NCBI GenBank assembly: GCA_041629655.1 | Contig: JBFKMV010000122.1 | Coordinates: forward strand, 1 to 15,214 | From: JBFKMV01 sp041629655 | GTDB lineage: Bacteria; Acidobacteriota; Polarisedimenticolia; Polarisedimenticolales; Polarisedimenticolaceae | Length of the DNA stretch: 15,214 nt | Direction: 5' to 3' | In this document: positions 1 to 5,924 of the stretch, piece after piece | Layout of the letters: each line of letters begins with the position of its first letter | Position numbering within the stretch: position 1 is the stretch's first letter | Made by a program: the position numbers and the translations under genes | The notes under the pieces: generated by a model | Databases searched by the model: none | What the model was told of the DNA's origin: nothing | Seen by the model: only the letters and a program-made list of their open reading frames with translations

Positions 1-25
1 CCCCCCCCCCCCCCCCCCCCCCCCC
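1..25. repeat. 25-base C homopolymer at window edge
   Basis: The window opens with 25 uninterrupted C's, read as poly-G on the minus strand. On that strand the run falls inside a coding frame, directly after readable CAP-like protein sequence. A homopolymer of this length at the very end of a sequence is typical of no-signal poly-G calls from two-colour sequencing that survive trimming and are built into a contig end. I treat it as a probable artefact; the bases should not be translated. Confidence 0.8.
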
Positions 26-251
26 GGCCCTCGGGAAGCGCCGCGATCTGCCGGGCGCGCTCCAGCGCAACGCGGTCCAGCGCGGGACGATGCTCGAGCC
101 GCGGAGCGCCGGCTGCGGCCCGGCCGTTGCCGATCCGCTCCAACAGCGTCTCGACGATCGGGTCGGGCGAATCGCCGGTGGGATTCGCGACGGACGTCAG
201 CAACACGACCGCGACGATTCCGAGGACGGCGAGCCGCTGCCGCCGGATCAT
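1..251 (-). CDS. Secreted CAP/SCP-like domain protein, N-terminal part only (runs off left edge)
   Basis: The reading frame starts at an ATG (251-249) that overlaps the lspA stop as ATGA, so translation is probably coupled to lspA. About 75 residues are readable before the poly-G run. They begin with a basic start (MIRRQR), then a hydrophobic stretch at about residues 7-21 that looks like a signal peptide or membrane anchor. After a short linker come 'ETLLERIGNGRAAAGAPRLE' and 'RPALDRVALERARQIAALP'. This matches the opening of CAP/SCP (cysteine-rich secretory/PR-1-like) domains: helix 'LLxxINxxRAxxGxxxLxxxxxLxxxAxxxAxxMA'. The conserved metal-binding His and Glu would lie beyond the edge and cannot be checked. 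CAP proteins are extracytoplasmic and mostly uncharacterised in bacteria. Because no catalytic residue is visible, the call rests on the N-terminal helix pattern only; another secreted helical protein is possible. Confidence 0.6.
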   Translation of the reverse strand, partial: MIRRQRLAVLGIVAVVLLTSVANPTGDSPDPIVETLLERIGNGRAAAGAPRLEHRPALDRVALERARQIAALPEGRGGGGGGG

Positions 252-748
252 GCGTCCGGCTCCCGGCGCTTGCGCCCGCGCAGCCCCTGCCACAGAAAGA
301 CGATCGCGCCCGCGGACAGCGCCACGTCGGCCACGTTGAAGATGCCGGTGCGCACCGGACCGACGCCGACGTTCATGAAGTCGCGCACGGCGCCGAGCAT
401 CACCCGGTCGATCAGGTTGCCCAGCCCCCCGGCCGCCACCAGGGCCAGCGCGATCACCTCTGCCGTTCCGACGTCGCGCCCCCGCGCCGCGTAGATCAGC
501 ACGACGACCACGAAGATCCCGACGACGATCACGAATAGCCACACCTGGACCAGCGCCGGCAGCGCCGAACCCAGGCCCAGGAAGGCGCCCTTGTTCTCGA
601 TGTACAACAGGCGCAGCGTATCGCCCAGCAGCACGATCGCCGGCTCTCCGGCGAGCTGCCGCGCGGCCAGGACCTTGGTCGCCTGGTCGGCGGCGGTGCA
701 GGACAGCACGATCGTGGCGATGACGGCGAGGCGTTTCGAGGGGCTCAT
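248..748 (-). CDS. lspA: Lipoprotein signal peptidase II (LspA)
   Basis: This inner-membrane aspartic protease removes the signal peptide from prolipoproteins after lipid attachment to the +1 Cys. The 166-residue length is normal for the family. All family signatures are visible: DQATK at residues 21-25, 'ENKGAFLGLG' at 51-60 (the N-x-GaaF block), 'GGLGNLIDRV' at 107-116 carrying catalytic Asp114, and 'FNVADVALSAG' at 137-147 carrying catalytic Asp141. The conserved Asp of 'VRDF' (Asp123) is also present. Four hydrophobic segments fit the four-helix fold (about 6-22, 62-88, 94-113 and 138-156), followed by a basic C-terminal tail. Its stop overlaps the ATG of the CAP-like gene; ileS, a common neighbour, is not present upstream. 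The ATG at 748 has no strong Shine-Dalgarno sequence. Inhibition by globomycin is expected from the family. Confidence 0.97.
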   Translation of the reverse strand: MSPSKRLAVIATIVLSCTAADQATKVLAARQLAGEPAIVLLGDTLRLLYIENKGAFLGLGSALPALVQVWLFVIVVGIFVVVVLIYAARGRDVGTAEVIALALVAAGGLGNLIDRVMLGAVRDFMNVGVGPVRTGIFNVADVALSAGAIVFLWQGLRGRKRREPDA

Positions 749-758
749 CGAGGGACTG

Positions 759-787
759 ATGGTACCTCACTTGTCGCCGGCGTCGAA
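759..787 (-). promoter_or_regulatory. Possible lspA promoter (weak -35/-10)
   Basis: Reading the minus strand, TTCGAC (787-782) and TACCAT (764-759) are separated by 17 bases. The -10 has four of six consensus bases and the -35 is poor. Transcription would start within a few bases of the lspA ATG, giving a very short or absent leader, which fits the lack of a good ribosome-binding site. The 57-bp gap between lspA and the divergent small gene must hold both promoters. Confidence 0.3.
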
Positions 788-793
788 CGGGCT

Positions 794-799
794 TAGATT
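794..799 (+). promoter_or_regulatory. Possible -10 element (TAGATT) for the small membrane-protein gene
   Basis: TAGATT ends six bases before the ATG at 806, so a transcript driven from it would begin at or next to the start codon (leaderless). No clear -35 is visible. The resemblance to the TAGAAT hexamers upstream of pruA and of the Nudix-MBL gene supports it slightly. Confidence 0.3.
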
Positions 800-805
800 C
801 TCGGC

Positions 806-1084
806 ATGCGCAAGATCAGCGGTCTCGGCGGATTCGGCATGATCATGCTGGTCGTGGTGCTGGCGATCGTGCTGCTGCTGGTGGCGCGGCAGTGGCAGGC
901 GTTGGCCCCGACGGCGATCCAGGTCACCACCGACCCCGACGAGGCGTACGCCGTCGACGATCACGGCGACCCCGAGGCGGGCGAGGCGATCCGTTCCGGA
1001 CAGCTCCCCGACCTGAACGAGATGCGCCAGAGCACCTCCGACCACGCGGACCGCCTCGAGGACGCCCTGAAGGAGATCGATTAG
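806..1084 (+). CDS. Small single-pass membrane protein, unknown function
   Basis: I do not recognise this 92-residue protein. It has a short Gly-rich N-terminus (MRKISGLGG), one strongly hydrophobic helix at about residues 10-28, and a soluble acidic tail. The tail begins 'RQWQALAPTAIQVTTDPDE' and ends in a probable amphipathic helix (about 69-92, with DLNEMRQS and ADRLEDALKEID). The positive residues before the helix make the N-terminus likely cytoplasmic and the acidic tail periplasmic, but orientation is uncertain. No lipobox, Cys residues or enzyme motif are seen. It is transcribed away from lspA across a 57-bp gap and ends 90 bp before pruA. Support for it being real: ATG start, codon use like its neighbours, a plausible -10, and a membrane segment beginning right at the start. 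The long minus-strand frame covering it shows no recognisable protein here. Confidence 0.7.
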   Translation: MRKISGLGGFGMIMLVVVLAIVLLLVARQWQALAPTAIQVTTDPDEAYAVDDHGDPEAGEAIRSGQLPDLNEMRQSTSDHADRLEDALKEID

Positions 1085-1100
1085 CTCTCCTGCCTGCGCC

Positions 1101-1114
1101 CCGCCGTGCGGCGG
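1101..1114 (+). terminator. Short GC hairpin after the small membrane-protein gene
   Basis: CCGCC (1101-1105) pairs with GGCGG (1110-1114) across a GTGC loop, 16 bases after the stop at 1084 and just ahead of the pruA promoter candidate. There is no T-run, so it is at best a weak, non-classical terminator. Confidence 0.25.
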
Positions 1115-1128
1115 CCCCGGATTGCCCC

Positions 1129-1137
1129 TGCTAGAAT
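1129..1137 (+). promoter_or_regulatory. Extended -10 promoter for pruA (TGCTAGAAT)
   Basis: TG-C-TAGAAT fits the extended -10 consensus (TGnTATAAT) with five of six hexamer matches. No -35 lies at the usual distance, as is common for extended -10 promoters. Transcription would start near 1144, giving a leader of about 30 bases that contains the Shine-Dalgarno GAGGGAAG (1163-1170) before the ATG at 1175. Confidence 0.5.
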
Positions 1138-1174
1138 GAGCGGCCGAAAACGGGTCCGCGCCGAGGGAAGCACC

Positions 1175-2809
1175 ATGTCGAACGCTCTGTTTCAGGTCCC
1201 TGTGCCCACCAATGAACCCGTGCTTGAGTATCGTCCCGGCAGTCCGGAGCGACGGGAGCTCGACCGCCAGATCCGACGCCTGTCGGGTCGTGTGATCGAC
1301 ATCCCGGCGCGGATCGGCGGCCGCAAGGTGCGCACCGGCCGGACCGCCGATGCCGCGATGCCGCACGATCACGGCCACGTGCTGGCCAAGTGGCACAAGT
1401 GCGGCAAGCGCGAGGTCGAGCGGGCGATCCGGGCCGCGCTGGAGGCGCGCCGCGAGTGGTCGCGCATGCCGTGGGAGCACCGCGCCGCGATCTTCCTCAA
1501 GGCCGCGGACCTGCTCGCCGGCCCGCACCGGCCGGTGCTGAACGCGGCGACGATGCTCGGCCAGTCGAAGACGGTGCATCAGGCCGAGATCGACTCGGCC
1601 TGCGAGCTGATCGACTTCTGGCGCTGGAACCCCTATTACATGCAGGAGATCTACGAGGAGCAGCCGGTCTCGGGCCCGGGCGCCTGGAACACCATCGAGC
1701 ACCGGCCGCTCGAGGGTTTCATCTTCGCCGTCACGCCGTTCAACTTCACCAGCATCGCGGGCAACCTGCCGACGGCGCCGGCGATGCTGGGCAACACCGT
1801 GGTCTGGAAGCCCGCCTCGTCGGCGGTCTACTCGGCGCACTTCATCATGGACGTGCTCGAGCAGGCCGGCCTGCCGCCCGGCGTGATCAACATGGTCCCG
1901 GGCTCCGGAGGCGACGTGGGCGACCCGGTGCTGGCGAGCCCCGACCTGGCCGGGATCCACTTCACCGGTTCGACCGGAGTGTTCAAGGGGATGTGGTCCA
2001 CGATCGGCCGCAACATCCACGACTACAAGTACTACCCGCGGATCGTCGGCGAGACGGGCGGCAAGGACTTCGTGTTCGCGCACGCCAGCGCCGACATCCC
2101 GTCGCTGGTCACCGCGCTGGTGCGGGGCGCCTTCGAGTACCAGGGTCAGAAATGTTCGGCGGCCTCGCGCGCCTACATCCCGGCCTCGATCTGGGAACGC
2201 GTCAAGAAGTCGCTGCTGGCGCGGGTCGCCGAAATCGGGATGGGTGATCCGACGGATTATTCGAACTTCATGGGCGCCGTGATCGACGAGGGCGCGTACC
2301 GCACGATCACCGGCTACATCAAGCACGCCAAACGCTCGCCGCAAAACCGCATCCTGGCCGGCGGCGGTTTCAGCAGCCGCAAGGGTTGGTTCATCGAGCC
2401 GACCGTGGTGCAGGCCCGCTCGCCCGAATCGAAGCTGATGAAGGAAGAGATCTTCGGCCCGGTGTTGACGATCTACGTCTACCGCGACCGCGACCTGGAC
2501 AAGGCGCTCAGGCTCTGTGACGGGGGCTCGCCGTACGGCCTGACCGGGGCGGTGTTCGCACAGGACCGCGCGGCGATCGTCAAGATCGCCGACGCGCTGC
2601 GCGACGCCGCGGGGAATTTTTACATCAACGACAAGCCGACCGGGGCGGTCGTCGGGCAACAGCCGTTCGGCGGCGCGCGCGCCAGCGGGACCAACGACAA
2701 GGCCGGCAGCGTGCTGAACCTGCTGCGCTGGGTCAGTCCGCGGTCGATCAAGGAACGTTTCGTACCGCCGACCGACTTCCGTTACCCGTTCATGCAGCGC
2801 GAGGAGTAG
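1175..2809 (+). CDS. pruA: L-glutamate gamma-semialdehyde (1-pyrroline-5-carboxylate) dehydrogenase
   Basis: This enzyme performs the second step of proline catabolism, the NAD-dependent oxidation of glutamate semialdehyde to glutamate in the cytosol. The 544-residue length and sequence match the stand-alone PruA/ALDH4A1 type, not a PutA fusion. Visible ALDH features: 'TPFNFTS' with the oxyanion Asn at residue 190, the dinucleotide-site block 'FTGSTGVF', 'GETGGKDF' with Glu293, and 'GQKCSAASRAY' with nucleophile Cys327. The Glu-to-Cys spacing of 34 equals that of human ALDH4A1. 'EEIFGPVL' and 'PFGGARASGTNDKAG' near the C-terminus are also typical. The start is ATG 1175, 4 bases after GAGGGAAG; the frame stays open to a GTG at 1106, but that would place the promoter inside the gene. 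No proline dehydrogenase gene is in the window, so partner and regulator must lie elsewhere. It is monocistronic and converges on the hybrid-kinase gene 20 bp away. Confidence 0.96.
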   Translation: MSNALFQVPVPTNEPVLEYRPGSPERRELDRQIRRLSGRVIDIPARIGGRKVRTGRTADAAMPHDHGHVLAKWHKCGKREVERAIRAALEARREWSRMPWEHRAAIFLKAADLLAGPHRPVLNAATMLGQSKTVHQAEIDSACELIDFWRWNPYYMQEIYEEQPVSGPGAWNTIEHRPLEGFIFAVTPFNFTSIAGNLPTAPAMLGNTVVWKPASSAVYSAHFIMDVLEQAGLPPGVINMVPGSGGDVGDPVLASPDLAGIHFTGSTGVFKGMWSTIGRNIHDYKYYPRIVGETGGKDFVFAHASADIPSLVTALVRGAFEYQGQKCSAASRAYIPASIWERVKKSLLARVAEIGMGDPTDYSNFMGAVIDEGAYRTITGYIKHAKRSPQNRILAGGGFSSRKGWFIEPTVVQARSPESKLMKEEIFGPVLTIYVYRDRDLDKALRLCDGGSPYGLTGAVFAQDRAAIVKIADALRDAAGNFYINDKPTGAVVGQQPFGGARASGTNDKAGSVLNLLRWVSPRSIKERFVPPTDFRYPFMQREE

Positions 2810-2821
2810 CCGGGCGGGCGC

Positions 2822-2840
2822 ATCCGGGGTCAGCCCGGAT
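2822..2840. terminator. Perfect inverted repeat at the pruA/kinase convergent junction
   Basis: ATCCGGG (2822-2828) and CCCGGAT (2834-2840) form a perfect 7-bp stem with a GTCAG loop. It lies between two convergent genes and includes the kinase stop codon (2832-2830). Its position suits a bidirectional terminator, but neither flank has a T-run, so an intrinsic terminator is only a possibility. Confidence 0.4.
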
Positions 2841-5295
2841 CGCGGGCCCCGTCCAGCACCTCGCGGACCCGCCGCAGCAACGACGTGCGGCCGAACGGCT
2901 TCTCGAGGAACTCGACGCTTCGCTCGTCGACCCCTTGTGAGGCGATGACGTCGTCGGGGTATCCCGAGACGAACAGCACCGGCAAATCCGGCTGGCGGCG
3001 TTGCAGCGACTCGGCCAGCTCGCGGCCGTTCATCTCGGGCATCACCGCGTCGGTCACCAGCAGGTCGATCGGCCCACCGAGGTCTTCGAGCAGCTCGATC
3101 GCGCGCCGGCCGTTCTCCGCGGCCAGCACCCGGTACCCGACGCTCTTCAGGAACTCGCAGGCCAGCAGCCGCACCTGGTCCTCGTCCTCGCAGACCAGGA
3201 CCGTCTCCTCGCCGCGGACTTCCGGCAGCGGCGGGGCGGTCTCGGCCTTCGACGCGGGCTCGCTGACCGCGGGCAGGAATACGCGAAACTCGGTGCCGCC
3301 GCCCGGCCGGCTGTCGACGGTGATGAAGCCTTCGGCCTGGGTCACGATCCCGTAGACCGTGGAGAGCCCGAGCCCGGTCCCCTTGCCCATCGGCTTGGTG
3401 GTGAAGAAGGGCTCGAAGATGTGCCCCTGCACGTCCGCGGACATGCCCGTGCCGGTATCGCGCACGGTGAGCTTGACGTAGCGGCCCGGCCTCGCCTCGG
3501 CGGGCACGTCGGCGGCCTCGAGGTCCGTCATCGACGTCTCGATCGTCAGCGTTCCGCCGGAGGTCATCGCGTCCCGCGCGTTGAGCGAGAGGTTCACGAT
3601 CACCTGCTCGATCTGCGAGGCATCGGCGTAGATCCGGTCGACCCCGGACGCCAGCCGCATCTGGAGCTGGATGTTCTCGCCGATCAGACGGCGCAGGATC
3701 TGCTCGACGCTCTCGGCGGCACGATTGGGATCCAGCACCTCCAGCTTGCGGACCTGCTTCCGGCTGAATGCCAGCAACTGGCGCGTCAGCGCCGCCGCGC
3801 GCTGGCCGGCCCGCTGGATCTGTTCCAGCAGCGCCAGGTCGGCTTCGCCGGGTGCGCGCGACGCGGATCGGGTCAGCGACTCCTTCAGCACCTCGGCGTT
3901 GCCGAGGATCGCGGTCAGCAGGTTGTTGAAGTCGTGGGCCACGCCTCCCGCGAGCTGTCCGAGGGCCTCCATCTTCTGGGAGTGGCGCAACTGCGCCTCG
4001 AGCCGGGAGCGCGTTTCCTGGGCCTTGCGCTCCTCCGTGACGTCCCGCATGAAGCAGTAGTGGCCCCGGAAGCCGTCGGCCTCCTCGGTGGCCAGCATGA
4101 ACACGTGCTTGTGGAAAACCGAGCCGTCCTTGCGCAACGCCCGCGCCTGGAACTCGGCCTGTCCCTCGCGCTCGAGTTGAGCGGCGGCCCGTTGCGCGAC
4201 CGGCAGGTCGTCGGGGTGGACCGTGACCTCCCACGTCCGGCCCAGCAGCTCTCGCGGCCCGTAGCCGGTCATCGCCGCGTACGGCTTGTTGACGACCAGG
4301 TAACGACCCTCGTTATCGAGACACGAGATCCCGGTCATCGCGCGCTCGATGGCCGCGTTCATGCGGCGCATCAACCGCTCGGTGCGCCGCTGCTCGATCG
4401 CGATGTCGGCCAGTCTCGCGGCACCCTCGAGCAGCTCCAGCTCGCTGGCGAACGGGCTGCGGCGGACGCGACAGAACACGACCAGCTCGCCCAGCACGCG
4501 GTCGTGGCCCGAGCGGATCGGCTGGGCCCAGCAGGACCGCACCCCGCGCCCGCGCAACGGCTCGCGGACCGCGTCGGATTCGATCCCGGTTTCGATGTCC
4601 TCGATCACGACCAGCTCGTTGCGATAGGACGCCAGCCCCAGGCCCGTCGCGCTTCGAGACGGCGCCGTCGTCTCGAGAACCGCGGCCACCTCGCCCGGCA
4701 GATTCGGCGTGGCGACCAGCCGCAGCAGCTTGCCGTCGTCGTCCAGCACCGCGACCGCGGTCATCACCCCGACGAGCTGGTCATCGACCGAGCGGGCCAG
4801 CCGGCCCAGCAGCTCGTCGAGCGGGCGGCCCTCGGCCAGCTCCCGGAGGAAGGTGTTCTGCCTGGCCTGCAGGTTCTCGACCCACTTTCTCGCCGTGACG
4901 TCGCGCGAGATGATGATCGCGCCCGTGGCCTGACCGTCGTGCAGCACGGGGCTGATCCGGCCCGCGAACCAGCGGCGGTAGCCCTCCGGGTGCACGCTCT
5001 GCGTCTCGTACTGTTGCTGCACGCCCGTATCGAACGCCGTCTCCAGCGCCGACTCGATGACATGACGGGCCTCGGGCGGCGCCCATTCGTAGAGCCCGGT
5101 GCCGATGACCGATTCGGGTCGCATCCCCTCGGGGACGCGGTTGATGAAGGTGATCCTGCGGTCGCGGTCGACCCGCAGGATCAGGTCCGGCGCGTTGTGG
5201 ATGATCGAGCGCAGACGGGCTTCGGAGTCGCGCAGGTCCTCGGCCGTTCGCGCTCGCTCGGGGCCAGGACTCCCGGATTCCTCAAGGTCGGCCAA
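2830..5295 (-). CDS. Soluble PAS-GAF-PAS hybrid sensor histidine kinase with C-terminal receiver
   Basis: Domains in order (821 residues from the TTG): PAS about 19-139, GAF about 145-305 (with the typical 'SCWAQPI' block), PAS about 309-425, HisKA about 440-510, HATPase_c about 560-675, REC about 697-815. Phospho-accepting His454 lies in 'GGVAHDFNNLL', the H-D-F-N-N type. The ATPase has Asn568/Asn572, 'DTGTGM' at 613-618, 'FEPFFTTKPMGKGTGLGL' and the G2 box at about 637-644. The receiver has acidic Glu703/Asp704, phospho-acceptor Asp749 ('VTDAVMPEMNG') and Lys799 ('EKPF'), so both halves look active. No membrane segment is present; the signal is presumably intracellular. The frame is open to a GTG at 5328, but GGAAGGAGGAGGAG lies 8 bases before TTG 5295, so I prefer TTG. 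It follows yjbQ on the same strand with a 65-bp gap and may be co-transcribed. Output must pass to an unlinked protein, because no DNA-binding regulator is nearby. Confidence 0.95.
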   Translation of the reverse strand: MADLEESGSPGPERARTAEDLRDSEARLRSIIHNAPDLILRVDRDRRITFINRVPEGMRPESVIGTGLYEWAPPEARHVIESALETAFDTGVQQQYETQSVHPEGYRRWFAGRISPVLHDGQATGAIIISRDVTARKWVENLQARQNTFLRELAEGRPLDELLGRLARSVDDQLVGVMTAVAVLDDDGKLLRLVATPNLPGEVAAVLETTAPSRSATGLGLASYRNELVVIEDIETGIESDAVREPLRGRGVRSCWAQPIRSGHDRVLGELVVFCRVRRSPFASELELLEGAARLADIAIEQRRTERLMRRMNAAIERAMTGISCLDNEGRYLVVNKPYAAMTGYGPRELLGRTWEVTVHPDDLPVAQRAAAQLEREGQAEFQARALRKDGSVFHKHVFMLATEEADGFRGHYCFMRDVTEERKAQETRSRLEAQLRHSQKMEALGQLAGGVAHDFNNLLTAILGNAEVLKESLTRSASRAPGEADLALLEQIQRAGQRAAALTRQLLAFSRKQVRKLEVLDPNRAAESVEQILRRLIGENIQLQMRLASGVDRIYADASQIEQVIVNLSLNARDAMTSGGTLTIETSMTDLEAADVPAEARPGRYVKLTVRDTGTGMSADVQGHIFEPFFTTKPMGKGTGLGLSTVYGIVTQAEGFITVDSRPGGGTEFRVFLPAVSEPASKAETAPPLPEVRGEETVLVCEDEDQVRLLACEFLKSVGYRVLAAENGRRAIELLEDLGGPIDLLVTDAVMPEMNGRELAESLQRRQPDLPVLFVSGYPDDVIASQGVDERSVEFLEKPFGRTSLLRRVREVLDGARDPG

Positions 5296-5360
5296 CGGAG
5301 CTGCTCCTCCTCCTTCCGAAGATAACACCTAACCCGGCCGGCGGCGCCCCGCCGTGACGG

Positions 5361-5843
5361 TCATTCCCCCAGCAGGTGCGCCGAGACCGTGCGCAGGTGC
5401 GGATCGGCGCGGTGCTCGTAGAGGTAGATCCCCTGCCAGGTGCCGAGCGTGGGCCGACCGTCGCCGACCGGGATCGACAGCGTGGTCGAGGTCAGGGCGC
5501 AGCGCACGTGCGCCGGCATGTCGTCGGGCCCTTCCAGCGTGTGCCGGAACAGCGGATCCCCGTCGGGAACCAGGCGGGCCAGGAAGCGCTCCAGGTCGTC
5601 CTGCACCTCGGGCGAGGCGTTCTCCTGCACGATCAGCGACGCCGAGGTGTGGCGGACCTGAAGCGTCAGCAACCCCTGCCGGATGCCCGTTGATCGCACC
5701 CAGGCCACGACCTCGTCCGTGAAGTCGTAAAGGCCGCGTCCGCGGCGGCTCCGGATGCTGAAGGCGTGTTGCTGCTGTCGGATGGCTCGCTCCCCGGGTC
5801 GGCACGGAGCACGGAGAATAGCTCCCGGACCCGGCCCGGCCAA
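5361..5843 (-). CDS. yjbQ: YjbQ/UPF0047 family protein
   Basis: The conserved UPF0047 (YjbQ) blocks are all present: 'HTSASLIVQEN', 'DDLERFLARLVPDGDPLFRH', 'EGPDDMPAHVRCALT', 'SIPVGDGRPTLGTWQGIYL' and the C-terminal 'HLLGE'. Members are trimeric cytosolic proteins with a conserved His cluster. E. coli YjbQ has weak thiamine phosphate synthase activity, but the true role is unclear. Homology begins near 'RQQQHAFSIRSR', about 21 codons after the only ordinary start codon in frame, TTG 5843. That TTG has no ribosome-binding site and could itself be part of a -35 element. The family is usually about 140 residues, which matches starting near ATC 5783-5781 (preceded by GGGGAG), a very rare initiator. 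The C-terminal three quarters are certain; the start is not. It is divergent from the TVP38 gene and lies upstream of the hybrid-kinase gene. Confidence 0.92.
   Translation of the reverse strand: MAGPGPGAILRAPCRPGERAIRQQQHAFSIRSRRGRGLYDFTDEVVAWVRSTGIRQGLLTLQVRHTSASLIVQENASPEVQDDLERFLARLVPDGDPLFRHTLEGPDDMPAHVRCALTSTTLSIPVGDGRPTLGTWQGIYLYEHRADPHLRTVSAHLLGE
5815..5843 (-). promoter_or_regulatory. Candidate sigma-70-like promoter for yjbQ and the hybrid kinase
   Basis: On the minus strand TTGGCC (5843-5838) and TATTCT (5820-5815) are separated by exactly 17 bases, with four of six matches in each box. Transcription would start near 5808. If real, the TTG sometimes usable as the yjbQ start is promoter sequence and translation must begin downstream. 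Confidence 0.35.
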
Positions 5844-5924
5844 CCCGCGGGAAGAAAGCCGGTCCCGGCGGCGTTATCCTCGGGGACCGTCGCCGGAGCG
5901 GCGGCGCGGGAGGAGCCGGCGCGA

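Noticed and set aside
767..4234. 1155-codon open minus-strand frame spanning the small membrane gene, pruA and part of the kinase
   Set aside because: It is an out-of-frame shadow: Arg/Gly/Ala-rich with no domain. The overlapping frames hold clear PruA and kinase motifs. Long stop-free antisense frames are expected at this GC content.
3001..5325. 774-codon plus-strand frame antisense to the hybrid kinase
   Set aside because: Low-complexity His/Arg/Leu-rich translation with no motif; the minus strand carries all kinase and receiver motifs.
5329..5360. Terminator between yjbQ and the hybrid kinase (CGGCG/CGCCG pairing)
   Set aside because: Only a 5-bp GC stem with no T-run; such matches are common by chance at this GC content.
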